Source: PMG-095 sp049324695
GTDB lineage: Bacteria > Myxococcota_A > Polyangia > Polyangiales > Polyangiaceae
DNA: 64,000 nt
Direction of reading: 5' to 3'
NCBI GenBank assembly: GCA_049324695.1
Contig: JBMOMJ010000039.1
Location: 62,001-126,000 of the forward strand
The position numbers were made by a program, and so were the translations under genes. Below the pieces are notes generated by a model. The model made no database searches, had not been told where the DNA came from, and saw nothing but the letters and a program-made list of their open reading frames with translations. Shown here piece after piece: positions 17,710 through 27,800 of this stretch. Within the stretch, counting starts at the first letter, position 1. Each line of letters begins with the position of its first letter.

Positions 17710-19224
17710 ATGTCCGAAGCAAGCGAATTGAAGGGACCGGATTTCACTCGAGGGATCGCGGCGAGCGATCTCGAGCAAGGTAAACCGTTACTGGGTCACG
17801 CGCAGGGTGAAGCGGTACTGCTCGCAAAAGTCGGGCAGGAGGCCTTCGCAGTCGGAGCGACGTGCACCCACTATGGCGGTCCACTCGCCGAGGGTTTGCT
17901 GGATGGCGATACGGTGCACTGCCCTTGGCACCACGCTTGTTTCAGCCTTCGCACGGGTGAAGCGTTGGCAGCCCCTGCGCTCAATCCGATCACTTGCTTT
18001 CAGGTAGAAGCGCGGGGGGATCGGCTATTCGTCATCGGTAAAGCACCCCAGCGCGCGCGGCTCGAGCGTGCTGCTCCGCAGAGTTTGACCTCGGTGGTGA
18101 TCGTGGGTGGAGGAGCGGCGGCGCAAGCAGCAGCGGAGATGCTGCGACGTGAGGGCTACACCGGTAAGCTCACCATGCTGAGCGCGGACACCTCACCGCC
18201 CTGCGATCGTCCGAATCTGTCCAAGGACTATCTCGCCGGAAATGCGCCAGAAGAGTGGATTCCGTTGCGTGCGCCGGAGTTCTTCAGCGAGCAACGCATC
18301 GAGCTTTTGCTTTCGACTCGCGCAACGCGGATCGACGTCGCGAAGAAGCACGTCGTGACAGAAGACGGGAGGAGCTACCCATACGATGCGCTTTTGCTCG
18401 CGACGGGCGCGAAGCCCATTGAGCTCGACATCCCCGGTGGCGACTTGCCTCTCGTCCATTATTTGCGCACCCTGGCCGACAGCCGGGCCATCATTTCGAA
18501 GCTCCACGCGGCAAAGCGTGCCGTGGTGCTTGGCGCAAGCTTCATTGGGTTGGAGGTCGCCGCGTCGCTGCGCACACGCGGGCTCGAAGTGCACGTCGTC
18601 GCGCCTGGCGAGCGTCCGCTCGAACGCGTGCTCGGTCCGGAGCTCGGCGACTTCGTGCGCGCGCTTCACGAGGAACACGGCGTCGTATTTCACCTCGGCC
18701 AAAAGGCAAAATCGATCGATGAGAAGAGCGTGCACTTGGAGAACGGCGAAGCGCTCGCCACCGATCTAGTGGTCGCTGGCATCGGCGTGCGACCAGCTCT
18801 CGAGTTGGCCGAGTCGGCGAGCTTGGCGCTCGACCGCGGAGTGCTGGTAAATGAATACCTGCAGACCAGTGTGCCCGCGATCTTTGCCGCTGGAGACATC
18901 GCGCGCTGGCCGGACCCGCACAGCGGGGACAGGATCCGCGTCGAGCACTGGATCGTGGCGGAACGCCAAGGCCAGATCGCCGCACGCAACATGCTGGGGC
19001 AGAAACAGCGCTGTGCCTTCACGCCGTTCTTCTGGAGCCAACACTACGATGTAACGATATCGTATGTTGGGCACGCCGAGAAATGGGACGAAATCAAAGT
19101 CGATGGTAGCCTCGCGCAGCGCAACGCTCGAGTCGAGTTCGTGCAACACGGCAAAACGCGAGCCGTGGCTACGGTGGGAAGAGATCTCGACAGCCTGAAG
19201 GCGCAGGTTGCAATGGAGCGCTGA
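17710..19224 (+). CDS. Rieske-FAD pyridine-nucleotide oxidoreductase (AIFM3-like)
   Basis: A 504-residue fusion. Residues ~1-105 are a Rieske [2Fe-2S] domain with the paired ligands CTHYGGPL and CPWHHACF. Residues ~125-450 are a class I FAD/NAD(P)-dependent oxidoreductase with VVIVGGGAAAQAAAEMLRR for FAD, the AVVLGASFIGLEVAASL motif for NAD(P), and GIGVRPALELA plus IFAAGDIARW at the FAD end. The C-terminal domain (~450-504) fits the dimerisation part of the ferredoxin reductase/AIF family. It should pass electrons from NAD(P)H through FAD to the iron-sulphur cluster; the partner and physiological role are unknown. A GGAGG sits eight bases before the ATG. No oxygenase gene is adjacent. Confidence 0.93.
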   Translation: MSEASELKGPDFTRGIAASDLEQGKPLLGHAQGEAVLLAKVGQEAFAVGATCTHYGGPLAEGLLDGDTVHCPWHHACFSLRTGEALAAPALNPITCFQVEARGDRLFVIGKAPQRARLERAAPQSLTSVVIVGGGAAAQAAAEMLRREGYTGKLTMLSADTSPPCDRPNLSKDYLAGNAPEEWIPLRAPEFFSEQRIELLLSTRATRIDVAKKHVVTEDGRSYPYDALLLATGAKPIELDIPGGDLPLVHYLRTLADSRAIISKLHAAKRAVVLGASFIGLEVAASLRTRGLEVHVVAPGERPLERVLGPELGDFVRALHEEHGVVFHLGQKAKSIDEKSVHLENGEALATDLVVAGIGVRPALELAESASLALDRGVLVNEYLQTSVPAIFAAGDIARWPDPHSGDRIRVEHWIVAERQGQIAARNMLGQKQRCAFTPFFWSQHYDVTISYVGHAEKWDEIKVDGSLAQRNARVEFVQHGKTRAVATVGRDLDSLKAQVAMER

Positions 19225-19388
19225 GGCGGAACGCGGGAGACAGCCGAGACCGCCGCAGGTAGTAAGAGGCTCGGGTGGTCGCAATAGCACCTATTTCGTG
19301 CGGCCCCTTGGTGAGTGCTTGTGGGTACCGCCACAACTTGTGGAACCACCATAAGCCATGAGATAGTGAGCGCTTGGTGGAGGTTGCC

Positions 19389-20849
19389 TTGCGCTCGATA
19401 ACGATTGCTCGACTATCGATTGGTTTGCTCGCTGTAGCTTGCTCGTCGTCGTCTTCGACAGACGGCGGCACCGGGGGCGCTCATTCAGGCGGCGCTAATG
19501 GGAGCGGCGGCAGTGCAGGTAATGTCGCGCGTGGCGGAGTGTCGAACGGCGGCGGCTCCCTCGACGCGGGCAATGCGGGTGCGCCCATGGGTGGCCTCGC
19601 AAACAGCGGCGGAGCGAGCAACACCTCTACGGGCGGCGTAGGGGGCCGAACAAGTGGCAGCGGCGGACAGGCAACGACCTACGGCGGCACAACGGCGGCA
19701 GGGGGATCCACCTCAACGGGCGGCGCGAAAAGCAATGGTGGCAGCAGCAGCGGCGGCAGCAGCGCTGGCAAATGCCTCGGGACGGCGACGCCCTGCGCGC
19801 AACTCAATATCACCGAGTGCGCAAATGCAGGTTGCATGAAGTTGCCGCAGTGCCGTGGCGTCCCCGAGGACTGCGGAGAGTTCGACGAGAGTGAGTGCAA
19901 CCTGAACTCCGAGTGCAAGTTCAACGGCCTCTCCTGCGTCGGCGATCCTGCTTATTGTGAGACGTTCTTCAACGAGAACGATTGCGGCATAGTCAACGGC
20001 TGCAGCTGGAGCTCGCTAAAGTGCGGCGGCACGCCCACTCCATGTTCGGCGCTGAGCAGCGACGACTGCGAGCTGCACCCTGGTTGCACTTGGAGCGGCG
20101 GAAACCCGGGTACCGGCGGCACTGGCAGCGGGGGCAGCGGCAGCGGAGGCATGAGCGGCGCGTCACTCTGCTCGGGCACGCCGACGGCGTGCTCCAGTCT
20201 CGATCCTGCCGTTTGCGCGGGCGCGCAGGGCTGCACCAGGCAGGGTGGTTGCACTAGCGCAAACCACGGATGCGGTGAGTACGACGGCAACCAAATCGCA
20301 TGTGGTGCCGTCGAGAATTGCGTGTGGAAAGCGCCGTACTGCGAGCCGAGTCCCACCTTTTGCCCATCTCAGTTGGACAGCACGATCTGTGAGAACGCCG
20401 GGTGCACGTGGCAGGGAAACCCGTCATGTTCGGGCACTGCCGCGCCGTGTGCTGGGCTTTCGCAGACCCAGTGCGCTAAGCAACCTGGCTGCAATTGGGG
20501 CGGCAGCAGCGCCGGAGCCTGCAAGGGAACAGCAACGAGCTGCATAGAACTAGATGCCGCCCAGTGTTCGAAAGCAGGAGGTTGCGTGGACGACGGCGAG
20601 TGCGGCGGCGACGCCGTCCCGTGTGACGACCTCACGCTCAGCGAATGCGCGAATCAGACCGGGTGCAGCATCAGCGGGCCCGACTGTGTTGGCACCACTA
20701 CCGACTGCCAGCAGACCTCGACGCGTGCAGTCTGCACTAAACGCCCGGGATGTACATGGATCGCCGACTGCACCGGCACTGCGCGAAGCTGTGCTTCCCA
20801 TGCCAATCAGACGGACTGCTCCTACCAAGTCGGCTGCGCGTGGCAATAG
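19389..20849 (+). CDS. lipoprotein with Gly/Ser linker and twelve tandem four-Cys modules
   Basis: A surface lipoprotein of about 486 residues. The TTG at 19389 was preferred because GGAGG lies six bases upstream and it gives a normal signal with lipobox LLAVAC (Cys18); earlier TTG/GTG codons at 19374 and 19377 would add five residues. A Gly/Ser/Asn-rich linker of ~100 residues (GGTGGAHSGGANGSGG style) follows. The rest consists of twelve copies of a ~28-32-residue module C-x6-C-x7/8-C-x5-C, usually reading CxGTxxxC and ending GCxW, so four cysteines per module. This should fold as a string of small disulphide-bonded units outside the cell. I do not recognise a family; adhesion or ligand binding is a guess. 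Confidence 0.78.
   Translation: MRSITIARLSIGLLAVACSSSSSTDGGTGGAHSGGANGSGGSAGNVARGGVSNGGGSLDAGNAGAPMGGLANSGGASNTSTGGVGGRTSGSGGQATTYGGTTAAGGSTSTGGAKSNGGSSSGGSSAGKCLGTATPCAQLNITECANAGCMKLPQCRGVPEDCGEFDESECNLNSECKFNGLSCVGDPAYCETFFNENDCGIVNGCSWSSLKCGGTPTPCSALSSDDCELHPGCTWSGGNPGTGGTGSGGSGSGGMSGASLCSGTPTACSSLDPAVCAGAQGCTRQGGCTSANHGCGEYDGNQIACGAVENCVWKAPYCEPSPTFCPSQLDSTICENAGCTWQGNPSCSGTAAPCAGLSQTQCAKQPGCNWGGSSAGACKGTATSCIELDAAQCSKAGGCVDDGECGGDAVPCDDLTLSECANQTGCSISGPDCVGTTTDCQQTSTRAVCTKRPGCTWIADCTGTARSCASHANQTDCSYQVGCAWQ
19773..20846 (+). repeat. twelve tandem four-Cys modules (protein-coding repeat)
   Basis: In-frame repeats of roughly 85-95 bases encode twelve units with the spacing C-x6-C-x7/8-C-x5-C. 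Units 4 and 5 are separated by a second Gly/Ser linker. The copies are diverged from each other, so this is not a recent expansion. Confidence 0.7.
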
Positions 20850-21000
20850 CCCGACTGAGGGCGTAGAGCGCCCAATACGACCGCAAGCTGAATCAATCCT
20901 CAGACGCGTCGCGAGGACCCCGTCGCGCGAGGCCCTCGCTTCCGCTGCATACCTAGTGTGATTTGGATTCGCGCGTGGGAGCGCTACGCGCCGGCGCCGT

Positions 21001-21774
21001 TTAGAAGTTGCACGCCCAAGCGTTGCCGCTGCTTGCCGGAAGACACGTGCAGGAACCGCCGGGATAGCGGCACTCGAGATTACCGGTGCAGGCTCCGCTC
21101 GGCTTGGTCACCGGGCAATCGATATCGGTGCAGACCCAACCCGAGCTCGCGCACGTGCAACGAATGTCCGGACCACCCGGAATGTACGTACAGACCTGGC
21201 CGATGTTCGAACAGTCGTCGCCCGTGTCCTGACGTTGAGTCGGGCAAGGCGGACCGCCCGCTTCGCCGCCAGCGCCGGCTTCAGCGCCACCAAAGCCACC
21301 TTCGCCCGCAGTGCCGATCGTACCACCACTGCTGATCGTGCCACCTGCCGCCGTGGTGCCACCGCTGGTGCCGCCGGCTGCCGTGGTTCCGCCAGTGGAA
21401 GTGGTGCCGCCACTGGTGCTCTTGCCACCGCTGCCGGGCGCACCAGCCATCGCGCCGCCAGCGCCACCTTCGACGAGAGCACCGCCCTCGCCGCCGACGT
21501 CGCCACCGCCGGCACCACCTGCTGGAGTGCCACCCGTGCTGCTCTTGCCGCCGCTCGTCGCACCGCCGTTCGAGCTGCCACCGTTGGAGCTACCGCCCTT
21601 CGGCGCCGCACCACCAGAGCTCGTCGAGCCGCCTGCACTCGCGCCGGCATTGCCACCTTTACCGGTAGCGCCGCCCTTCGCGCCGGTGGAGTCATCATCG
21701 TCCCCACCACAGCCGAATGCGAGCGTGCAGCCAAGCGAAGCCACACCTAACAACAAAGTAAACCGCGTTTTCAT
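21001..21774 (-). CDS. Gly/Ser-rich lipoprotein with small Cys-rich C-terminal domain
   Basis: About 257 residues from the ATG at 21774 (MKTRFTLLL), six bases after a GGGAG; an ATG two codons upstream touches that ribosome site and is less likely. The signal ends at a lipobox-like LAFGC, followed by an acidic GGDDDDST stretch. Residues ~35-185 are a repetitive Gly/Ser/Ala/Thr linker. The C-terminal ~75 residues carry ten cysteines (from CPTQRQDTGDDCSNIGQVC), probably one or two small disulphide domains. The layout matches the neighbouring Cys-module lipoprotein at 19389, with which it is convergent, and the one at 60175. Likely exposed on the outer surface; function unknown. Confidence 0.75.
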   Translation of the reverse strand: MKTRFTLLLGVASLGCTLAFGCGGDDDDSTGAKGGATGKGGNAGASAGGSTSSGGAAPKGGSSNGGSSNGGATSGGKSSTGGTPAGGAGGGDVGGEGGALVEGGAGGAMAGAPGSGGKSTSGGTTSTGGTTAAGGTSGGTTAAGGTISSGGTIGTAGEGGFGGAEAGAGGEAGGPPCPTQRQDTGDDCSNIGQVCTYIPGGPDIRCTCASSGWVCTDIDCPVTKPSGACTGNLECRYPGGSCTCLPASSGNAWACNF

Positions 21775-22006
21775 GCTCATCTCCCGCCGTCGACCCCAAG
21801 GCCAAAATGGCAGGGCCGATTTAATGTTGCCGATCTAGTAACCGTCGCGAGCAGATAGCAACCCCTCAAATGCTGAAACTGAAACGCGCTCGAGCGGGGA
21901 TAAGAGGGTATGAGGGATAGGACTTTTTCCGAAACGCCAAGGCGACCCTCAGAAATGTCAAAGTGGGGCGACGCCGTGGCGGCGAGAAGGTTCGAATTCG
22001 TAACGA

Positions 22007-23257
22007 GTGGAGTCTGCCCGCTGGATTTTGCATGCCGATATGGACGCTTTTTACGCCTCCATCGAGCAACGTGATCGGCCGGAGCTCCGGGGAAAGCCGG
22101 TAATCGTCGGTGCTGCGTCCGCGCGTGGCGTGGTGGCAGCGGCATCTTACGAAGCGCGACAATTCGGGGTTCGCTCCGCTATGCCCGGATTCCGCGCACG
22201 AGAACTCTGCCCTCACGGTGTCTTTCTGATGGGTAATATGGCGCACTACGCTGCGGTCTCGGCGGAGATCCACGAAGTGTTCATGAGCTTTACTCCGCTG
22301 GTCGAGCCGATCGCGCTCGATGAAGCATTCCTCGATATTTCTGGCTCGCTTGGTCTGTTCGGACAGCCGAAGCAACTCGCGCAACGCTTGAAACAGGCGG
22401 TGCTCGAAAAAACTGCTCTTCGCGTTTCGGTTGGGGTTGCCCCGAACAAGCTGGTTGCCAAAATCGCATGCACGCAAGGCAAACCCGATGGCCTCACCTT
22501 GGTGATGCCAGATCAGGTCGAAGAGTTTTTGCGTCCGTTGCCGATTCGAAGGCTGTGGGGTGTTGGCCCCGTGTTGGGCGAGCGGCTGCAGTCTCTCGGC
22601 ATTCGCACGTTCGCTGATCTGTGTGACTTCGACGCGAGCGAGCTCGAACGAATCGTCGGACGTCGCGCCGGGGAACTTCAAGCGCTCGCGCGCGGCCACG
22701 ACACGCGCACGGTGGAAGCCGATCGCATCCCGAAGTCCTACGGTGAGGAAAACACCTTCGAGCGCGACGTCACCGCGCGCGACGTGGTCACAGCCGCCCT
22801 CACTTCGCACGCGGAAGCGGTTGCGCGCCGGCTCCGGCGGGATTCCTATCGAGGCCGCACGATTACCCTCAAGATCAAGCTCGGTATTGCCAGCGGGCGT
22901 CGCATTGCGCGCGGAGCAAACCCGCTGGGCGAGTTCGAGCCTAGCTACCCGCTGCTGACCCGAAGTCGCACGCTCCCGCAGGCCACTGACAGTGGCAGCG
23001 CAATTCGCGACATCGCTGTCGCTCTTTGGGACGAGGCCGCGATTAGCACTCCAGTGAGGCTGCTCGGGGTCTCCGTTTCGAATCTCGTGGCACGAGAACA
23101 AGAGCAGCTCGACCTGTTCGAAAGGCCCAAACAGGATCGATTGGGGCCTGCGCTCGACGCGATTACGGAGCGCTTCGGCGCCGGCGCGATTTCCCGCGCC
23201 GTGGACGCTCCCATCAAAATCACACCCAGCGGCCGCCGAAAACGCGGTGATCCTTGA
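22007..23257 (+). CDS. dinB: DNA polymerase IV (Y family)
   Basis: Error-prone translesion polymerase, 416 residues. The palm carries the metal-binding ADMDAFYASIEQ (Asp11, Asp13) and ALDEAFLD (about residues 103-110); the thumb helix-hairpin-helix region reads IRRLWGVGPVLGERLQSLGI. The little-finger domain follows, with SYGEENTFERDV at its start. Near the C-terminus EQLDLF is a good beta-clamp-binding motif. Start is GTG at 22007 (MESARWILH). No clear SOS box was seen upstream. The gene lies head-to-tail with recA 377 bases downstream, so both may respond to DNA damage. Confidence 0.95.
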   Translation: MESARWILHADMDAFYASIEQRDRPELRGKPVIVGAASARGVVAAASYEARQFGVRSAMPGFRARELCPHGVFLMGNMAHYAAVSAEIHEVFMSFTPLVEPIALDEAFLDISGSLGLFGQPKQLAQRLKQAVLEKTALRVSVGVAPNKLVAKIACTQGKPDGLTLVMPDQVEEFLRPLPIRRLWGVGPVLGERLQSLGIRTFADLCDFDASELERIVGRRAGELQALARGHDTRTVEADRIPKSYGEENTFERDVTARDVVTAALTSHAEAVARRLRRDSYRGRTITLKIKLGIASGRRIARGANPLGEFEPSYPLLTRSRTLPQATDSGSAIRDIAVALWDEAAISTPVRLLGVSVSNLVAREQEQLDLFERPKQDRLGPALDAITERFGAGAISRAVDAPIKITPSGRRKRGDP

Positions 23258-23363
23258 GTTTGGCGCAACCGATTTGCGCAACGTGACAGCCAGATCAGAG
23301 GGCGCGCGCCCTTAGCTTGCTCGGCGGGGGAAAAATTGAACTGCGATTGCGATCGCCACTTGC

Positions 23364-23379
23364 TGGCATGTCACATGCA
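23364..23379 (+). promoter_or_regulatory. candidate sigma54 (-24/-12) promoter
   Basis: The 16-mer TGGCATGTCACATGCA has the invariant GG and GC of a sigma54 promoter in the right spacing and matches the consensus TGGCACG-N4-TTGCA at all but two of the fixed positions. It lies 18 bases before the start codon of the tiny membrane peptide at 23397 and in front of recA. A chance match cannot be excluded. Confidence 0.35.
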
Positions 23380-23396
23380 CTTATGTATCGGCGCAA

Positions 23397-23510
23397 ATGC
23401 CCAGCTTGGTTCGCTTCCTTCTGTGGGCAGCCGTGATCCTCGTGCCCGGCGGCGTGCTGTTGCTGCCGTTCTTGGTTGCGAAGGGGCTGCCCCGCCGCGC
23501 TCAGCCTTGA
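23397..23510 (+). CDS. 37-residue single-span membrane peptide
   Basis: A very short ORF between dinB and recA. It encodes MPSLVRFLLWAAVILVPGGV followed by LLLPFLVAKGLPRRAQP: one long hydrophobic stretch (residues ~7-28) with a basic C-terminus. That is the shape of a small membrane peptide with the positive charges inside. No Shine-Dalgarno sequence is obvious. A sigma54-like promoter sits just upstream. I do not recognise it, and the reading frame could be spurious, but the hydrophobic composition and clean ends make it worth listing. Confidence 0.42.
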   Translation: MPSLVRFLLWAAVILVPGGVLLLPFLVAKGLPRRAQP

Positions 23511-23634
23511 ATCGCCACTCGACCGCCAGCGGCAGCCTACCCGCGAAACCGCGAATTTTCGCGTTGCTGCACTCGGCACATCCGCTGCTGAAGCGTTCTC
23601 GACGCGCCCCCGAAACGGCGCGAAGGAGAACGAG

Positions 23635-24657
23635 ATGAGCGAAGAGAAACGCAAGCGCAACGACCTTCTGCGCGAACTTCTATCTAGTGTCGAAAAGGCT
23701 CACGGCCATGGCGCCATCATGCGCCTGGGTGAGGCAGCGCTCGAACCCATCGCTGTAATCCGAAGCGGCTCGCTCGCGCTCGATGAAGCGCTGGGGGTCG
23801 GCGGCTATCCACGTGGACGCATCGTGGAGGTATTCGGTCCTGAATCGAGCGGCAAGACCACGTTGACTCTACACGCGATTGCCCAAGTGCAGAGCGCAGG
23901 CGGCATCGCGGCCTTCATCGACGCCGAGCATGCCTTCGACTTGCGCTACGCGCGCGGGGTCGGCATCGACATCGGCAAGCTGTTGGTTTCCCAACCCGAT
24001 TGCGGCGAGCAGGCCCTCGAAATCGCCGAGCTGCTCACGCGCTCTGGCGCGGTGGATCTAGTGGTGGTCGACTCTGTCGCCGCGCTGGTGCCCAAAGCCG
24101 AAATCGAGGGTGAGATGGGCGAGGCGCACATGGGCCTGCAAGCGCGCTTGATGAGTCAAGCGTTGCGCAAGCTCACCGCCATCGCGAACAAAACCAACAC
24201 GACGCTCATCTTCATCAACCAGCTGCGCCAAAAGATTGGTGTCGTGTTCGGCAATCCGGAAACTACACCTGGCGGCAACGCCATGAAGTTCTATGCCAGC
24301 GTGCGGCTCGACGTGCGGCGCATCGGCAAAATTACGGCGGGCGACAACGCCATCGGCAATCGCACGCGCGTGAAGGTGGTGAAGAACAAGGTGGCGCCAC
24401 CCTTCACGGAAGCGGAGTTCGATATCCGCTGGGGAACCGGCATCGATGCGGGCGCCGACTTGGTCGAAACCGCGCTTGCGGCTGGTGTACTCGAGAAGAG
24501 CGGCTCGCACTTTACCTTCGCGGGCAAGAGCGTCGGGCAAGGTCGCGATCGGACACGCGACTACCTTCTGACCACGCCGGAGATCCTGGGGCAGGTGCGC
24601 AAAGCCACCTTGGACGCGCTCGCGTCGCAGCGGCTGGCGCCGACCCACGCCGCGTAG
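23635..24657 (+). CDS. recA: recombinase RecA
   Basis: A 340-residue strand-exchange ATPase central to homologous recombination and SOS induction. Walker A is GPESSGKT at residues 68-75, Walker B/L1 follows at VDLVVVDSVAALVPKAE, and loop L2 reads INQLRQKIGVVFGNPETTPG, all canonical. The C-terminal domain ends normally (ILGQVRKATLDALASQRL). The ATG at 23635 has AAGGAG eight bases upstream; the longer frame from 23476 adds 53 residues of no domain value. Myxobacteria often have two recA genes, so this may be one of two. No regX-type or LexA box could be confirmed by eye. Confidence 0.97.
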   Translation: MSEEKRKRNDLLRELLSSVEKAHGHGAIMRLGEAALEPIAVIRSGSLALDEALGVGGYPRGRIVEVFGPESSGKTTLTLHAIAQVQSAGGIAAFIDAEHAFDLRYARGVGIDIGKLLVSQPDCGEQALEIAELLTRSGAVDLVVVDSVAALVPKAEIEGEMGEAHMGLQARLMSQALRKLTAIANKTNTTLIFINQLRQKIGVVFGNPETTPGGNAMKFYASVRLDVRRIGKITAGDNAIGNRTRVKVVKNKVAPPFTEAEFDIRWGTGIDAGADLVETALAAGVLEKSGSHFTFAGKSVGQGRDRTRDYLLTTPEILGQVRKATLDALASQRLAPTHAA

Positions 24658-24843
24658 CTTTGCGCTCGGAGGGGGTCGTTCCACCCAAGGGCAGGCCGCC
24701 TTCCAGCGGGATCCTGCGGGGAGCGAGGCGAACGGCTGCTGAGCCGCTTTCAGCAAGCAGGCCCGGATTGGCCCGCAAAGTTGACAGCCGGCTGTGTGCC
24801 AGGAAAATTCGCGAGGCTCGGTTCCCGGCCATCGGCCCCCTCC

Positions 24844-27800
24844 ATGCCGACGCTCAGCTCTAACATCGTCAAACGTCAGATCGCATCCGTCCACGACGTC
24901 GAAGAAGCCCTGGCCCGTCAAGCGGTCTATGGCGGAGATCTGGCGACGAACCTGCTCGAGCTCGCCAGCGTGAGCGAAGCCCAGCTCGCCGACGTCATTG
25001 CGGAAAGCTTGGGTCTCGAAGCCGCACCCGCTGGAGAGTTGCCGCCCGCGCCGGAACGCGTGCGACGCTTGGTTCCCGGTGACATCGCTCAGCGCTACGG
25101 GCTATGTCCACTCAGCGAAGTTGACGGCAAGCTGATCGTCGCCGTCAGCGAACCATTGCCGCACGAGGTCGTCAGCGATCTCGAGTTTTCGCTGGGGCTG
25201 CCGCTGGTACAGCATGCCAGCACGCTGGTGCGTGTGCAGCAGGCAGTGGCACGCGACTATGGTCTGGCACTCGACCAACGCGTCGCGCGGGTGCTGGCGC
25301 GGCTCGCTGGCGAACCGGATCCACATCCCTCCGTTCCGGTGCTGGACGCGCCCGAACCAGAGCAAGCGCTCGAGCAGACGCTGGATCTTCGCAACCCGCC
25401 AGCGGCCGAAGCTCCCGAGGTCGAACGAGCGTTTGCGCCGAAGCAGGAGCAGGCACGCGAGTCCTCACTCGTGCCGGAGCTGTCGCCCAGCGTGGCCGCG
25501 CCGGAAGGTCCACCAACCACGCAGCCATACCTCATCGATCCGAATGCGGCTCCTGGAGCCACGACGGAAACGCCCCCGAACGAAGAGGCAACACGCGAAG
25601 CAGCGGCCCGTCGCGCGGCGCGACGAGCCAACATCGACTTGTTCGCGCTGGCTCGCCGCGAGCGCCAAACTCCGCGCGACAAGCGCCGCCGTGGCCCCTA
25701 CACGCTGGCGATGGCGGAAGAGGATTTACTCGACGCCGAAACGCGCGACGAAGTCGTTTCCGCATTCTTCGATTTCTCGGCGCAGTACTTCGAGTACGCC
25801 GCGCTGTTCGCCGTGCACGGCGACTTGGCGGAAGGCCGCAACGCGCACGGCGCCGGCGCGCCGCGTGCGAAGGTGCAAGCCATCGGTGTTCCGCTGGACT
25901 TGCCGAGCACACTCGCGCAAGTGGCCGCAGCGGAGCCCTATCGGCTGACGCGGCTTTCCGCGTCCGGAATTGATGGCGCGCTCGCGAAGGATCTGGAGCG
26001 GCGCCCGGGTCCGCTGGTCTTGATCTTGCCGATTCGCGTGCGCTCGCGAACGGTGCTGGTATTTTATGGGGATCACGGCAGCAACGACGTCGCGTTGGAT
26101 GCGGTGGGCGACGTCATCTCATTTGCTCCCTTGGTTGCAGCCGCGCTCGAGCGGCTGATCTTGCGGCGCAAAGAGCGAGCACGGGGCGAACCCGCGGTCA
26201 GTGCGCAGCTCGCACTGCCGAAGCAACGTCGGGTCGAGTTGCCGACGCGGGGTGAGCGCGCCTCCGCGCTGGCGCAGGTGCTCGAATCGTCAGCTTCGCG
26301 GCGCCCGCCCGCGCCAAGTCACCCTCCGGAGCAGCCAGTGGCTTCGGCTCCGCCGCTGGCGCGCCCCGTCATTTCAATCGGTCCGACCCGCGCTTCAGGC
26401 GCGCCGCTCGAAACGCGCACGGAGAGCAAACCGGCGCTCGCCTCACCGAGCTTGCGCCCGGTGGTACGCACGACGCGCACGCCGATTCCTTCGAGCTTTG
26501 CGCCCAACGCACCCCCGCACGAACCGGCGCCAGCAACGCGCAAATCGGTGCCCGATGAAACCGCAACCGATGATGGTTGGGAGGAGGCACCTCAACCGGC
26601 ACCCAAACCCGAAGTGGGTTCCGGCCCTCCCCTTTCGCTGAACCGCCCTGCTCCATATCGCGCGCCGGAGGCTGAAGGGCAGCTCCATGAAGAGCGCGAA
26701 CAACGCGAGCTCGAAACCACCCAGCGCTATCACATGCCGGCGGGCGAGATCGAACGCGCGATCGCCGACGAGCAGCGTCGGCTAGCAGCCGCGAAGACGG
26801 GCCGCCTCTCGAGCCCTCCGCCGGAAACCAAAGCGGTGACTGCTCCGCCTCCACCAGTTGCCACGGCACCAACCGAGCCCGCAGTGGAAGCGGTTGCCCC
26901 CACGCCCGGCGTCGAAGCCACGCAGGATGCCCTCGCGGCGACGCTGCGGCAAGAGGGGCCCAGCGTCGACATCGAAGCCGGCGACGCTCTCGTGGATCAA
27001 GAGATCACGGTGAGCGAGTCGCCGCAGCTCAGCGTAGCGACCGAAACGCTGGGCGAAGACGAATACGAGGAGGCGCCGCGCGACGACGACGACAGCGCGC
27101 CGCTCGCGCCGCTTTCCCGCTCGATTGCGCACAGCGCGCGTCCCCTGCCGATTCCAGGCAGCTCCGTCGAGCTGCGCTTGCCCGCCGTGATCGTCGACAT
27201 CGCGCAAGACACCGAGGATCTGGTGGCGCGTCTCGCAGCGGGCGACGAGCGCGCGGCGGATCGCTTGGTGCAAATCGGCGCCGCGGCGGTGCCCGGTTTG
27301 GTGGGCGCGTTTCCGGGACCTATCACCTCGGAGTTACGACGTGGCGGCGGTGAAGGTCCACCCAAAGCCTCTGATTGCGGACCTCTGTTGAAGGTGCTCG
27401 CGCGCATCGGTCCTAAAGCAGCCGGTGTACTCGCCGTGCGCAGTAACGACAAGGATTCCATGACGCGCGCGTGGGCCACTCGCTTGCTCGGAGAGATGCC
27501 TTGTCTCGACGCCGCTCGCGCCGTCACGCGTCGCTTCGTAGACGACGACGCGGAGGTGCGTCGTGCAGCGCTCGCCGCGGGTCGCATGTTGCAAGCTCAT
27601 CCGGGCACCGGCGCCGTACTGGCGAGCACGCTTTCGGAGATGCTGCTCGACTCGACACGACAAGATCGCTTGCAGCACATGGTGATCGAAGCGATCGCTG
27701 ATTTACGCGAAGCGCGCGCGGTGCCCGCGCTGGCCACGTTGCTCGCGACGGGCTCGCCCGAGATTCAACGCTCGGCGCATTGGGCGCTGGTCGTGCTGGC

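Noticed and set aside
20927..20939. 5-bp hairpin GCGAG-GCC-CTCGC between convergent genes
   Set aside because: The stem is too short and lacks a T-tract to be called a terminator.
21989..21999. GGTTCGAATTC, like the T-arm of a tRNA
   Set aside because: No acceptor stem or anticodon arm can be folded from the flanking sequence.
21781..22006. possible LexA/SOS box upstream of dinB
   Set aside because: No convincing inverted repeat in the expected form was found by eye.
21866..23281. 471-codon open frame on the minus strand across dinB
   Set aside because: It is antisense to a strongly supported DinB and has no domain; GC-rich codon use opens such frames.
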